Positions 34,346-46,400 of a DNA stretch of 64,000 nucleotides are shown in pieces. The notes under the pieces are model-generated. The model made no database searches, was not told the origin of the DNA, and was given only the letters and a program-made list of their open reading frames with translations. Both the position numbers and the translations under genes were made by a program. The stretch comes from Viola odorata (lineage: Eukaryota; Streptophyta; Magnoliopsida; Malpighiales; Violaceae), in NCBI GenBank assembly GCA_963691705.1, contig OY829537.1:71941352-72005351 (forward strand). The letters are read 5' to 3'. How positions within the stretch are numbered: position 1 is the stretch's first letter; every line of letters begins with the position of its first letter.

Positions 34346-37279
34346 GAGGAATCGTCACTTTAGTCTTTTCTATGATCGGGACCGTTCAGGAATAATTAAT
34401 CGTTGGACGGGGTTACCATTTTCAAAATCTTTTCGGACGGGGTTACCATTTTCAAGACTGATCGATTATTCCTGACCGTAGCGTGATGGGACTGAATTTT
34501 CCGTAAGACTGAATGAGCGCCCTCTATTTCATCATCGGACCATGTATGATTAAATTAATTACTAAGTCATTCTGTCATGGATAGCTTAACAGAGTACAGA
34601 TTAAATGAGAGGTTTTGAGGTGATAAACTGATATGGGATCGAAGCCACCAAATACATGCAGTCAATATAAGCGGAAATTTAAAATCAAACGAACATGGCA
34701 TTTTAAGCGAGTCTTTTAAACAAGTTGCTCATGTGGGTTGATTTTAGTTCTACCAATTCTATATATCATGCATACGATTAATATTTACGGAAAAGCATTG
34801 AATAAATAAAAGGGAAAGAAAGGCGTACTTTCGAGCGAAGCTTTAAGTTTTAAACCTACAAAATGAGAGTGTTAGTGATAGCCCGAAAAACAAATAAGCA
34901 GTTTATGAATGCAAGAATTTAGGTAAGCAGTTGATATATATCGAAAAATTAAATAATGGTTTGACGCATACGAAGATAAAAACGGCTATTTGACGCATAC
35001 GAAAATTTAAATGATGATTTGATAAGTGCAGGAAAATTTAAATGATGATTTGATGCATGCGAGAATTTAAATGATGATTTGACGAGTGAGGGAGATTTAA
35101 ATGATGATTTGATGCGTACAAAAATTTAAATGATGATTTGACGAGTACGGAAAATTTAAATGATGATTTGACGAGTGCGAGAAATTTAAATGATGACAGT
35201 TGATAAGTGCAAGAAATTTAAATGATGACAATTGATAAGTGCGAGAATTTAAATGCTGATTTGACAAAAAATTAAAGATTTGATGATTTGCAGGAAAAGT
35301 TGATGATTTGCAGAAAATTAAACAATTGACGATTTGACGAAAATTAAACAATTGATGATTTGCAGAAAATTAAACAGTTGGCGATTTGCAGAATTTTAAA
35401 GCAGTTGATATTTGCGAGAATTAAAAATGAGACCGACCATATAGGTGGTAAATTAAATGACTGAATTTAAATTGCAGAAAGTAAATTGCGAAAAATTAAA
35501 GTGCGAAATATAAAGTGCGGAATTTTAAACAGTTGATAGGTACGAAATTTTAATGCGATATTACGAAAAATGATCATAACGAAACATACGAATATTTTTA
35601 CGAGAAAAAGCTAATCATTTCATACATATAATATAAAATGAATCGCAACCCCAAAGATATCATACGAAGCATGCGAGCATTTTTTACGAAAAAAACACGA
35701 CCCGAGTTATCGAGAAGAATGAAAATGGGCTGGGCCCAATTTGAAAAATAAAAGAAATGGGCCAGGAATAGTTCCTGGCCCAAAAAGAACATTTTTGGCC
35801 CATCACCTTTCTTTCTTTCCCGCATGAACCTAACCCAACACTATTCACCTTCTTCTTCACCAAGTCGTCGGCGCCACTGCCGGCGACGTTGAGCTCCGAC
35901 CAAGCGGCCAAATCGCCTAGTCCTTGGCTCCAAAGAAAGCCTTTTCCCTCCACAATTTATTTATACAAAAATTAGCGCTTAAAACACGCAAGGACAATGT
36001 TTAATTTCGTGAAAACGTTAAAACGCGATAATTAAAAAAAGCTCAAAATTCATACGATTTACCTAACTATTGATGAAATTGAAAGCATGTATTTATTCTA
36101 TGACATATATAGGAATTAATAGGATGAAAACAAGCAATTAACTTGAGCAAAACGAAATTGAAAAAATTAAAGAAAGAAAGGCAGTAAAATCGCCGAAAAT
36201 GCTTACGAGAGCAAAAGCTTGAACTGTGGCGATTATTGCTCGAAATGAGCAATCTATCAAGGAGGGAGAAGAATCAATCTTGCTTGGGTGAATTTTGTCA
36301 GGAAAATGGAGAGGGGCAGTGGCCTTTTTATAGGCTGAGATCACGTGGAGGCGAGGACGTGACGCTGCGCGTGGAGGGAGGACGGCGTGCGCTGGAGGGG
36401 CTAGGGCGTCGAGGTGGCGAGGCTAGGCTGCCGTGATGATGGTTGACGGCACAGGAAGCGACGGGAGCAAGCAGCTCGGTGGCTTGCTCCGCTGCTGCGT
36501 CGTTTCCACGGTGCATGTGCACCATGCACCTTTAATTCAAGGGTCGTTGATCTGGTTGACTTTCCTTGGTCAACCAGATCACCGGTGATGATCAATTGAC
36601 CCTTTAATTTTATTTAAATGGCCTCGAGCCATTTTCTTGAATAAACGTTCTGAATTTTCGAGCCGAAAGTGCCAGCGCGTAGAGAAAAATAAGACGACTT
36701 TAACAGTCTACAGCGAATGAAGAAATTTTTTCGTTTAACGTGTTTATTTTCTCGTTCGGAAACATGAAATGTTCGGACGAAAAATAAATGACGTTATGAC
36801 GAAAACTACGCGAAACGAAGTGGGTCGGCGTGAATGAAAAGAGTAGGTAATAGTTAATGGAAAACATAACGCGTTCGAGCTATTGTCCGGGCGAACTTAC
36901 TTGGGTCCAATAAAAGCTCGAAAAAAAAATAATAAAAAAATAAATAATAATAAAAAAATGCTAAAAATGTGAAAAAATACTAAAAATCCTAAATTTTATG
37001 TGATGACCTAAAACGAAAAAATAACTAGCAAATGACTAACGGATAATTAAAAATGTGATTTTTAAGGCTGAAAATATTAATAATAATAATAATGAAAATA
37101 CGCGACGAAAAAATAAAAATGCGATTTCGAACGCTGACGATGACAACGACGATGATAAAATGCGATGAGAATTTAAAAATACTAACGACAGTAAATTAAT
37201 TAAAAATGACAGTAAGTTGAGTGAAATAATGGAAATGATAAATTTAATTAAAAATGGCGTCAAAATTCGGGTATCAACA
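34346..37279 (-). repeat. 5' LTR of element 1, lacking its last 0.36 kb
   Basis: It matches 7125-10019 and ends on the right with GGTATCAACA and the duplication CCCTT. Its inner edge begins GAGGAATCGTC, directly against the terminus of element 2, which inserted into this LTR. The minisatellite at about 34960-35400 and the TATA box at 36321-36334 match the other LTR. Unit number in the minisatellite and a segment near 35780 (8520 in the other copy) differ between the two. Confidence 0.92.
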
Positions 37280-37284
37280 CCCTT
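37280..37284. repeat. Target-site duplication CCCTT, right copy of element 1
   Basis: The five bases after the right LTR terminus equal those before the left terminus (6763-6767). Confidence 0.93.
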
Positions 37285-37431
37285 GTATCTAAAGAATGTA
37301 GCCATACAAAGAAATTTTTTTAAAAATTCCCTCCCTCTCCTTTCCTTTTCTTTCCCTTGTTAAATTTCTCCTCTTTTCCTTCGTACACTTTAGTTCCCAT
37401 ACAAAACCTTAAGGTAATTTTTTTTTATTGG
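37285..37431. other. Short insert sequence between element 1 and the PPR exon
   Basis: It is pyrimidine-rich (CCCTCCCTCTCCTTTCC and similar) and contains TTCCCATACAAAACCTTAAGG. In inverted form it resembles the purine-rich stretch at 5808-5880 with TTGTATGGGAAAA, so the two may be opposite arms of one foldback-like repeat into which element 1 inserted. Confidence 0.35.
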
Positions 37432-38700
37432 GCCATGGGCTGGATTCGCAACTGATTACAGCCAACTTCCTTTCGCAAACCCTTTTCCCTCATTTCTTTC
37501 CTCACTCTATCAACATTTTCCCAGTTTCCTTCTTTGGCATATATGTGTGAGAGCAAAACGCGATACCCTGCCAAACTATCATTAACCTCCATATCCAGTA
37601 ACTTCTTGGCAATAATTTTCCCCAGTTCAATGTGTCCATGGAGTCTGCAAGCCCCAAGAAGTGATCCCCAAATTTCCACTAAATTGTCATCTTCACCCAA
37701 TTGTCTAACAAACTCATAAGCATCAAGCACCCTCCCATCTCTGCCTAACATGTCCGTGACACAACAATAGTGCTGAGTTGTAGGCTGAATTTTGTAATCT
37801 TTTTGCATAGACTGGAATATTTGAAGGCCTTCATCAACCAAACCAGTTTAACTGCATGCTGACAAGACAGCTACAAAGGTAATGGAATCTGGACGAAAAT
37901 TAAAGAGAAAGCTTTCTCACCCATCCCATGCAGTCCATAACTCATTATCATTGTTGTATACGTCACTGAATTTCTCTCCTATGATTGTGTAAAGACAGTT
38001 TTGGAATAATTGATTGCACCTGATTTAGAGTACATATCAATAAGAGCAATGCTGACAAAGACATTTTGGTCCAGCAAAAGACGAATGGAGACTCCATGGA
38101 GCTGCTTTCCCAAATCTATAGATCCCAACATATTACAAGCTGGAAGAATAGATGTTATGGTCACAGCATTAGGCATAACATTTTGCTCAGTCATCTGTTT
38201 AAAGGTTACGAAAGCTTCATCAGACAGCCCATGTTGTGTGTACCCAGTAATCATAGCATTCTAGGTGGCTTGATCTCTGTTGTTCATGTAGTTTTTCTCA
38301 AAGATCAATTTTGAAGTTCTAATCAAGCCAGATTTGGCATACATGTTTATAAGATAACTGTCCATTCCTTCAAATTGTACGTGGTGCCTAAGAATATAAG
38401 CATGGATCTACTTACCAATTCCATAGTTTCTAAGGTTGGATGTTGCAGAGAGTATAGCATTCACAATCACAGAATCAATTGCAAATTCATGATTTTGCAT
38501 CTCATATACAAGCATCAACCCTTCATCATCCATTTCATTCTGTACAAACGCAGAAATCATGGTATTCCACGAGACTACATCTCTTTCAAGCATCTTTTCA
38601 AAAACTGCAAATGATGTGTGGACAGCATTGCACCTAAGAGTACATGACAATGATTGAATTCAGTATGATCACTGATAATGATGTCAAATTCTTTTTTTCC
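37432..38700 (-). pseudogene. AEF1: PPR gene, middle to C-terminal repeats, multiply disrupted
   Basis: Minus-strand reading gives RDVVSWNTMISAFVQNEMDD, IDLGKQLHGVSIRLLLDQNV, YSKSGAINYSKTVF and ITDMLGR-like VTDMLGRDGRV, then EIWGSLLGACRLHGHIELGK and EKGLRKEVGCNQ, in the order of At3g22150-type PLS repeats and E motif. Homology starts near 38700 and stops at about 37432. Damage: an extra T at about 38636 shifts frame; TAG at 38410-38408, 38263-38261 and 37981-37979; a deletion with frameshift near 37905; TAA at 37850-37848. The family edits organelle transcripts; this copy is dead. Confidence 0.9.
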
Positions 38701-38979
38701 TTCTTCTTCCTCCTTGATAACCTAAGTCCTCATCTCAAAAAATCCATGGCAACAACCCCTCATCCTTACCCAGATCACCCGCTCCTTTCCCACTCTCTTG
38801 CTCTCCTCCATCATCACCGACCCCCTCCACTCTCTCACCAACACACCACCTTCCTTAACCAACACCGACACCATCATTCCTCTCTCTATTCTTCCAAACC
38901 TCTTCATCGTTTCACTTGTCATCTTCAATTTCTCACCGGCTATCCACTACCGCCGCTATCCTACGCCTCCTCCTCCACC

Positions 38980-39297
38980 ATGAGTAGATCGAAACCAAAA
39001 ACCAAACTAAAAGCTTTTCATCATCAAATCAACAATTCAAAAACCCATTTTGATTATGCTCTCCGATTGACCCAAATCGTAGTTTCACAAAGTTTCAAAT
39101 CCTCAAACACATCAGCACTCCAAACCCTAACCCATGTCGCCGCCATCTACCTGAAAACCCTAGCCCGGGCATCTGCATCATACGCCAATGCATCCAACCG
39201 TACCCAATCCAGCATCTTAAACATCATCAACGCCTTACACCACCTTTGCTCCATCCATGGCTTTCAATGGTGGTTGCGACCGTCGGATCTGCTGTGA
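38980..39297 (+). pseudogene. Histone-fold (TAF8/bromodomain-associated) gene fragment
   Basis: Starting at ATG 38980, 105 codons encode MSRSKPKTK, then FDYALRLTQIVVSQSF, NTSALQTLTHVAAIYLKTLA and RTQSSILNIINALHHLCSIH. This is the helix pattern of the plant bromodomain-associated (BTP) histone fold of TFIID subunit 8-like proteins, with the usual S-A-L-x-x-L-T and R-T-x-x-x-x-D/N positions. The open frame extends upstream to 38644 with proline- and histidine-rich low-complexity sequence (possible ATG at 38746). It ends right after the fold, so the conserved region that normally follows is missing. It begins about 50 bp from the broken PPR edge. It could be an intronless small gene or a fragment captured by a transposon; I favour a fragment. 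Confidence 0.55.
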
Positions 39298-39299
39298 TG

Positions 39300-39800
39300 A
39301 TAGAAATGCTGACAGATTGAGGTTGGATAATGGGTGTTGTGCAACAAAATTAGTATTGAAATGGAAAATAATTTGTGGAGTTGGTGTGGAGTTAACGAAG
39401 GTGAGGTGTTTTGTTTGGGTATGGAAAAATAGAGGTTAGGGTATTGAGGAAAGAAAAGAGATGATGCAGGGAAGAGATGAAGGTTAAGGTTGTCGTTTGG
39501 GTATGGAAAAATGAAGGAGAAGAAGAAGGAGGTTAGGGCGTGCGTCGCGGGCCCACTGGCACGTGGCTTGCTTCTTGACGTGGCTGGAATGATGTGGCAA
39601 GTTACTGACGTGTCTTGTTGACGTGACATCGAGTGAGTAGATGACGTGGCACATAATGATGCCATGTCAGCTGACCGTAACGGTAGGGTTGTCATTAAAC
39701 AAGAAAATATAGTTCAGGGTCTAAAAAGACAAAAAAAATAGTTCAGGGTTCCCATTAAATAAAACATTAAAGTCCAGGGTCCTTTAACCCTTTATTTTTC
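39300..39800. repeat. Small-transposon-like tail beside the histone-fold fragment
   Basis: ACGTGGC words recur (39560-39650), followed by three versions of AGTTCAGGGT or AGTCCAGGGTCC (39713-39785) separated by A-rich sequence. Such repeats are common at ends of plant Mutator-like or other non-autonomous elements and recall the CACGTGGCA tips at 905-2580. No matching left end was identified. Confidence 0.35.
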
Positions 39801-39891
39801 CATTAATATTTTGACATGTGATAATTTTGTATTAATACGTATGATAAGATATAATTGAGATTTAACTTTTTTTCATATTATAGTTTTTTTG

Positions 39892-39907
39892 TGACCCGCT
39901 TCGCGGG
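39892..39907. repeat. GC-rich hairpin ACCCGC-TTC-GCGGGT
   Basis: A perfect 6-bp stem with a 3-base loop lies in AT-rich surroundings, within GTGACCCGCTTCGCGGGTTG. Hairpins of this type often lie near Helitron termini in plants, but the expected CTRR end was not found next to it. Confidence 0.4.
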
Positions 39908-42718
39908 TTGCCTGTTGTCCCGTGGTTTCCTTTTTTGAAAATCACAACTTATTATTATACAGAAAGTGTGTAGTGCAAATAAATAGCAACAATTGCCAAC
40001 TATTATGCTTTCATGTATAGTATAGTGTATACATGTAATATAATTATTGGTTCCTATTTCTAAATTTCTGCTTTGTATAAAATCTTTAAGCATTGTGGCT
40101 CATCCAATCACTATTTTCCGAAAACAAACAATACACAAATCAGCATGCTTAGTTATGGAAGGCTAAGATGGCCTTAAGGCACCTCTCGGCCTAGTTGCTC
40201 GGCCACATTAATAGTAGTGCTTAGCCCCTCAGTGACTCGCGGTCATTGCGTAGGGCTCGACCTTGAAAAGATACGCTATTATTTTTTCAAGTCTCGTTGC
40301 CAGAGTTCCCTGCTTCTTCCTGTAACTTCATAAATCTTTATAGAAATGTCTTAAATGGAAGCTTCATATTGCAGTGGTGAGTAGGCTTCCATTCTTGAAT
40401 ACTAATTCGTACAATAAGTGACATCCAAGTAAATTAAAATCTAGATACACAACTAATGGTCATATCTTCAAAACTTAGATTCCTACGGAACATTAAATTG
40501 TTATTGGTCCTTTCCTGACTGCACAGTCAATACAGAGGCTTGCCACTACAATATGTAGAAATAAGAAATTCCAAAACTAAAAGGCAATTGTAGATCTTTC
40601 TTAATACCTTTCTGTCCAAGGAAATTCCTTATGGGTGATTTTTGGACAGCCTTCAAGCTCTTTCCTGCATCTATATATGACATTCTCCATATATATGCTC
40701 CTTTACATAGAGACAGAAAATTCACATGACATGAAGATTTTTTGATTAATTGCGAACATGCATGTTAATAAGGACGGCCCACAAAGTAAGGAACTTGTGC
40801 ACTTGTTTAGATGTTAACAGAAACCTAATGCATGTAACTAATCAAATCACTTGCCTACCGCGCTTTTTCAAGTCGACCCAACTTATAATAGCAGTGTCCT
40901 ATCCCAAGCCACACAGCTCCAGGGCAAATCATCAAATTCATGCCAATGAGGAATTGTTGTTTGCTACAAATAACAACCGAGTTCAACATAGTTCATTTAT
41001 TAGTAGTGAAATTCAATTAACACACTGTAAAAGTCTGCTACATAATAAGGAATCAACTAAGAAATTAAAATAGGATAGAATAATAAAACAAATAAATCAA
41101 AAGCACATCAACTAACCGAAAAACTAGCACGTCAAGCTTCTAGCCAAACCCAGATGTGAATTAGAGGATTTGTGATGTAGGAGAGCTGGAGGATTTAACA
41201 ACGAGTAAAAATATGGTAAGGGAAAGATTGCGGACATACTGTATGAGGCATTGATTTTCACTTTCTCCTCCAGCTCTCCCACTCCTAAACTAAACGAAAC
41301 AAAGGGAATCAGATTATTATTATTATTCCACGAGGATTGAACACATCATTACACAAATATTTTAACCCAAAATCTAAGACAAAACAATAATTATCAATTT
41401 GTCGGATTACTCACTCCAATCACATGTATGAAATTAGAATTTTCTTTTTTGAAAATCATCCCAGCAAACCTGCACAAATCAAGAAAAAAAGAGATTGCAG
41501 ATAAACCACAGAGGTGAAATAAACAAACCCACAATTAGACATACGTATCCAGTCATAATGACAACAAAATTTATTCTCAATTGAAAGCAAGTGAAAGCAA
41601 AACCCATTCTCAATTAGAATAAGTAACAGAAAGTGCCAAACCTTGATTCCTTGGCGCATATAATCAGTGCCCACTTGGGTGGAAGACCCAATACAACCAT
41701 AGAACCAGAATTACACCTGAGAACTTTTACGATGAAAAAATTGACGACAAACCTTAAAAAAGCAATAAAAGTCTATGTAGAAAACAGAAACCAAATCGGA
41801 AAAAAGAATTTAAAATCTTATAGCCCACATGAAGTCTGCAAAAAATCAAAATCAAATAAAAATACAACACGCCCAGATTATGAAGGAATAACCAGATTTA
41901 TCAGGTATTGATATAGCTCCAGCCAACTTGCAGGACCCCGTCTCATCCCTCACCACAACCCCAAACCCACTGCAGACTCACCAATCGCTGCATCTTTGTC
42001 CTTTCTTAACTTTATATTTAATTATTAATTGAAGTTTTTTTTGATGTGATATTTAATACTCGTCATCCTCTATCACGTGCAACCGATTCTAAAAAGTTGA
42101 CACTAGCCGTTGGAATATTATGGTTCCATTACCATAATAACTTAGATAGGTTAAGGTTGAATCAATCCAAAAAAAAATCTCTACATTTGAGAAATTTTTT
42201 ATTTACCCTTGCGTTTGTTCATATTATCTTAAGCTCCTAATTTTAAATTAATTTAATTTTTTTACTGATTAATTATTATCTGATGTTACGTTATTTAATG
42301 ATTATAAAAAATAGGGAAAAAGGAAAATTAAAAATAAATCGAATTTTCTTCTTTTTTATCAAAGAAAAAAAAAAGAGAAATTAAATTGCAGATTTGTGGT
42401 ATTCTGTATTGGCATCTCGTCTACTATATCATCATATCTTTGTGGATAAATTATTGTCTTCACTATTGCAATTCTAGAAAGATGAAAAGGTCAAGCTAAC
42501 GAGGGTGAAATCAAAACCCATCTGTCCAGGATACTAAATATATAGGTGATCGGTGTTAGATCCACAAGCCAGCCACCAGAACAGATTCAGCCGCCGTGCA
42601 AATTGACTCCAACCCCACCACCATTGTCGCCTAAGATCAAATCCATCCACGGTGTTAACCTCCGCCACCGATCTCCACCATTTTGCAGTCCAACAACCCG
42701 ATCACCGTCCGTGCTTAC
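39908..42718. other. Unassigned, AT-rich stretch
   Basis: I see no convincing gene or known repeat. Open frames (for example 40750-41073 and 41633-41911) are short, compositionally ordinary and without motifs. A 14-bp perfect inverted repeat GGAGAGCTGGAGGA lies at 41180-41193 and 41266-41279. Confidence 0.5.
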
Positions 42719-43301
42719 TGATAATATATAAGAAAATCACAAGGGCATTATAGTCCTTTAATCCAAGGTTGACTGGTTGTATACCACGTGGGCGCGTTGA
42801 ATACGAGTTGACCGACTAGTACCGGGAAGAGTTAGAAACCGGTACCCATACAAGAAACGGTTGTGAGCCAGTGTTCTCCGGGAGGATCCGTTTCTTGGAG
42901 GGGGGTATTATGGTAATAAACACAGAGTTTATAAACGGTAATTGAGTACCGGTGACCATAATGATCTAGTAGTTAATGACATGTAACGGTTTTCAGGTAA
43001 CCGTTACATACGTTACTTGCTGAAGTAATGGCTCCATTGATAGCATTGATTGTCATCATTAACGCAAATGCAACGGTTAGATGACTAGCTTATAAATAGC
43101 ATGCTAAAGGAGGGTAAAGACACGAACACACACACTACTATTATTCTCATACTCTCATTGCTATAAAATACACTATACTAACTTGACCGTCGAAGAGTCT
43201 ACGCCGGAGACTTCCTCCGGCGCATTGCAGGTCATTGGAAGTCAAACACGAAGAGGCGTCAACAGTCGCAGTTACCAAGGAGCCCTACCTCGTTCTGGAC
43301 A
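42719..43301 (+). repeat. 5' LTR of element 3
   Basis: The TATA box CTTATAAATAGC lies at 43089-43100 and the CTCCGGCGC motif at 43215-43223. The LTR ends GTTCTGGACA at 43301. It is followed by TTTGGTGCTATCATTGAGAG (43309-43328), a phrase often found just inside LTRs of Tat-type elements. The left edge near 42719 (TGATAATATA) is an estimate. Confidence 0.75.
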
Positions 43302-43411
43302 TTTATCATTTGGTGCTATCATTGAGAGCATTGGGTTGTTAAGTAAGACATCCTTGAAATCCATGCTCTTCTTTCTACAAGTCTAGACAAACTCTTTTGT
43401 AACTGCTGAAA

Positions 43412-46400
43412 ATGACTTCCGAACCACAAGTTACGACATCCACAAATGTTCCTATGATCTCGACTCAGGAGGTCTCCATATTTTCTTCACTATTGACTCC
43501 GATGAATGCGGGGCCTAATCGACTCTACCGTCATTTGGATTTTCTTCGTACTCCGAGGAATAATTCGACGATGCCTAACACATCATTTCCTGGACCTAGT
43601 GTGCTAGCCACATCGCCACCTCCGGCAGCCGAGTTAGTTGCTGTGTTGCATCGCAGCATGGACGAGATGATGTTGTTGCTGACTGATTGACGTTTATTTC
43701 CATGTATTTTTACCATCTTAAACTACCTTGTTTAGGGTAAAAATAATCTCTTTCACGTCAATTTGCTATCTTTTGAAGGAAGTCTTGGGCAAGGGAAGAA
43801 ATGAAGGGAACGTATGCCTTGAGCGACAGAGTAGCAATCTTGGCCGCAGGCTTGGCCAAGATTGCAGAGATAGAGGCGTGCCGATCAATGACTCAAGAAA
43901 GACGCGCTTTTGAGAAACCAGCTGGCTGTTGCGTCCACTGGAATGACTCTTGGATGTAATCTGATTTGAACAAAAACAATCTGTTTAGTATTTATTATTT
44001 TATCTTATTTTCGAATTTGAACATTTTGGAGATTTAGTGTTATCTCCTATATTTTAGGAGTTTGGAATTTGGAAAAGAACGTGATTGATGGGAACTCTAA
44101 CCTTGTTAAAGGTTAGAGAAGGTTGTCAATTACGGGATCCTTCCTCCTTCCAACTTCTATCTTGTAAACACTTTGTTGTGATAATTCTTTGGAATATCGC
44201 ATTTTAATTTTATTTTCATGTTCTTCAATTATTTCTTTACTTCTTTGATTATTATGTCTAGTAGCTAAACACTCAATTCTTGGTAAGGGTTGAGTGAGCA
44301 TACTTGTGATTCGTGAGACCGATCTGTTCTTATTATCCTCTTGTTCGTAATTGATTCAAGTTCTGTTTTAACAAACCGGTTCCCGTCTAGGCTAAGACTT
44401 GATCAATCTTAGGCAAGACGATGAATTTGTAGCCAGTCACGAAGGGGACGAGCGAAACCGGAGTGACGCAAGTAGGCAGCTAGCCTCGTAGAGGTTAGTG
44501 GACTTGGATCAATATAGGCCTAACCAGACTAACAATCTAAGGCTTCGAGTTGGGAGCAACTTGGCCTAGACTCTGTCTTTCCTTGCACCATTGAGAAAAT
44601 GCATATGCCTCAAGCCAGCAGCGAATTGGATAAACCCTTTAACCAGCAAGGTGTCCACTAGCTAGGATCACTAGGAAAGGGAGTTCCCACCAAGTGATTT
44701 CAAGAGGAGGAAAGTAGGATTGGAAAGGAGTTCCTCCCAATCTATAGCAGAGTTATTAGAGAGAAGGAGAAAATCTGAAGGTCGATGATCGATTGAACAA
44801 GGAATGCGCTCACGAATTTGCCCTTACCAGGAGTTTACCCCACATCAGTTCACAACCAATCCTAATCAGCAATCTTAGCTAAGATTCCTTTCCGCCTAAG
44901 ATTACTTCTTTATTTAATTTTTGCTTCGTAACTTCTTTTGCTTTGTTTATTTTAATTGTAGAAACAAAACCCCTCAACTCCAGTGACGAGGAAGTCGAGT
45001 CAAAACTACAAGTTCCTTGTGGACGAGTGATAAGTTGTATTCCTACCCCTAAATTCGTATATTTTATACAACTAAATTTGATGCCCTCGACACGCAATCA
45101 CTGACAAACCTGGCCTCACAGCCAGTGATATACAACCATCCGTTGTCGATTTTCACTGCACCTCTAGTTACGTCTCAGTCTTTGCCGCAAATGACTACCC
45201 CGATTCCTACACCGTCGGTTTTTCCGGAGTTGGTTGGAAGCCAGGCCGTTCCTCTAAGACCACCGTCAGTAGCGATCCCGACAGGAGCAAACGATGGATA
45301 CTTGGAGAACTCCGACAGGGAAAGTGATAATGGGGCATGGCGCAGTATTCCCCGTAGTCGATCTCATAGGAGGGAAAGGAGGTCAGACGGCAGGCGAAGC
45401 CAGGACAGGTCACTGGCAGAACGTCGGTCAGTTAGGAATCAGCCTGACAGCCATAAAAGGGAGGCTCGTAGAGACTCTTGTTCAGTGTCTTCAGAGCATC
45501 GAAGGGAACAAGATGACGACCCAAGGCATCCGCTGAGTTACCGGGTTAGCCGGTACCAGGTCAGTAGGAGAATCAAGATACCAAATGAGTAGTGCGATGG
45601 GACTAAAGATCATATTGCCCATCTTAATCGGGTAAAGGACTTTGTGAAGATTCAAACGTGAAAGGATGAAGCCATTTGCCAGCTTTTTATCCTCACGCTT
45701 ACCGAAGCTGCGAGAAAATGGTTTGAAGGATTACCGGCTGGCTTAATAGATGGTTTTGCTCATATGGAGGATCGATTCCGTAGCAGGTTCAGTACCTTCA
45801 TTCCACTCAAAAAATCCTCTGCGGATTTATTCGACATTAGAAGGAAACCTGGTGAGTCTTTGAAAGTTTACCTAGAGCGGTTTAATTTAGAGATGGTCTT
45901 CATGACTGATGTAATAGTAGAAATTGTCGTTGAGGCAATGAAATAGAACTGTAATTTCGATAAGCTAGAGGATACATTGCTAGTGGATCCGCCGGTGACT
46001 CTAGATCTTTTACGCATCCGGGCTAACAACTATGCCAAGATGGAAGAAGCTGATTATTAGAGAAAGAAATGGTCCGGGACAGTACCGTCAATGAAAGCTA
46101 AGGAAAAAAGTCAGAAAGAGTACTCGTCAAAAAAAACAAGTTCGCGTTCTAGAGGCAAAACGGATAGTGGATCCGTATCTTTGTTGCCGCTTAAGGTAGA
46201 AATATTTGTTGTCATTGGACGAAAGAGATTGCCAATCAAGTATCTCGTTAACAACCCGGGAGTCAGCCTTAACGGACGAAGAGACCTGTATTGTTGTTTC
46301 CATAAGGCTAACAGTCATGACACGGAGAGCTGCCGAATGTTGAAAACTGCGATTGAACGGTTAATCGAAGAAGGATATTTGGGGGAATTTGCAACTCAGG

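Larger units (their letters stand above)
6768..37279 (-). mobile_element. Element 1: Tat-lineage Ty3/gypsy retrotransposon, containing element 2
   Basis: The element is bounded by LTRs that end TGTCGCGCC (left) and GGTATCAACA (right) and by 5-bp direct repeats CCCTT. It is transcribed leftwards. Internal order on the minus strand is gag (C-terminal part only), protease, RT, RNase H, second RNase H and integrase, then a long non-coding 3' region, polypurine tract and 3' LTR. The second RNase H downstream of the ordinary one marks the Tat lineage. The span of 30.5 kb includes the nested element 2 (19897-34345). Several frameshifts and the loss of the start of gag, the leader and the primer-binding site make it inactive. 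Confidence 0.9.

Noticed and set aside
38644..38979. N-terminal extension of the histone-fold frame
   Set aside because: It is Pro/His/Ser-rich low-complexity sequence, overlaps the PPR fragment at its start, and has no conserved motif. The ATG at 38980 fits the fold better.
39892..39907. Helitron 3' end
   Set aside because: The hairpin is suggestive, but no CTRR-T terminus follows and no partner 5' end was found.
43684..45100. Host gene or intron inside gag
   Set aside because: Exact 5-bp direct repeats and TG...CA inverted termini show it is a solo LTR.
45300..45592. Arginine/serine-rich frame resembling an SR splicing factor
   Set aside because: It is in phase with gag on both sides (43412 onward and the gag domain from 45660), so it is the basic segment of element 3 gag.
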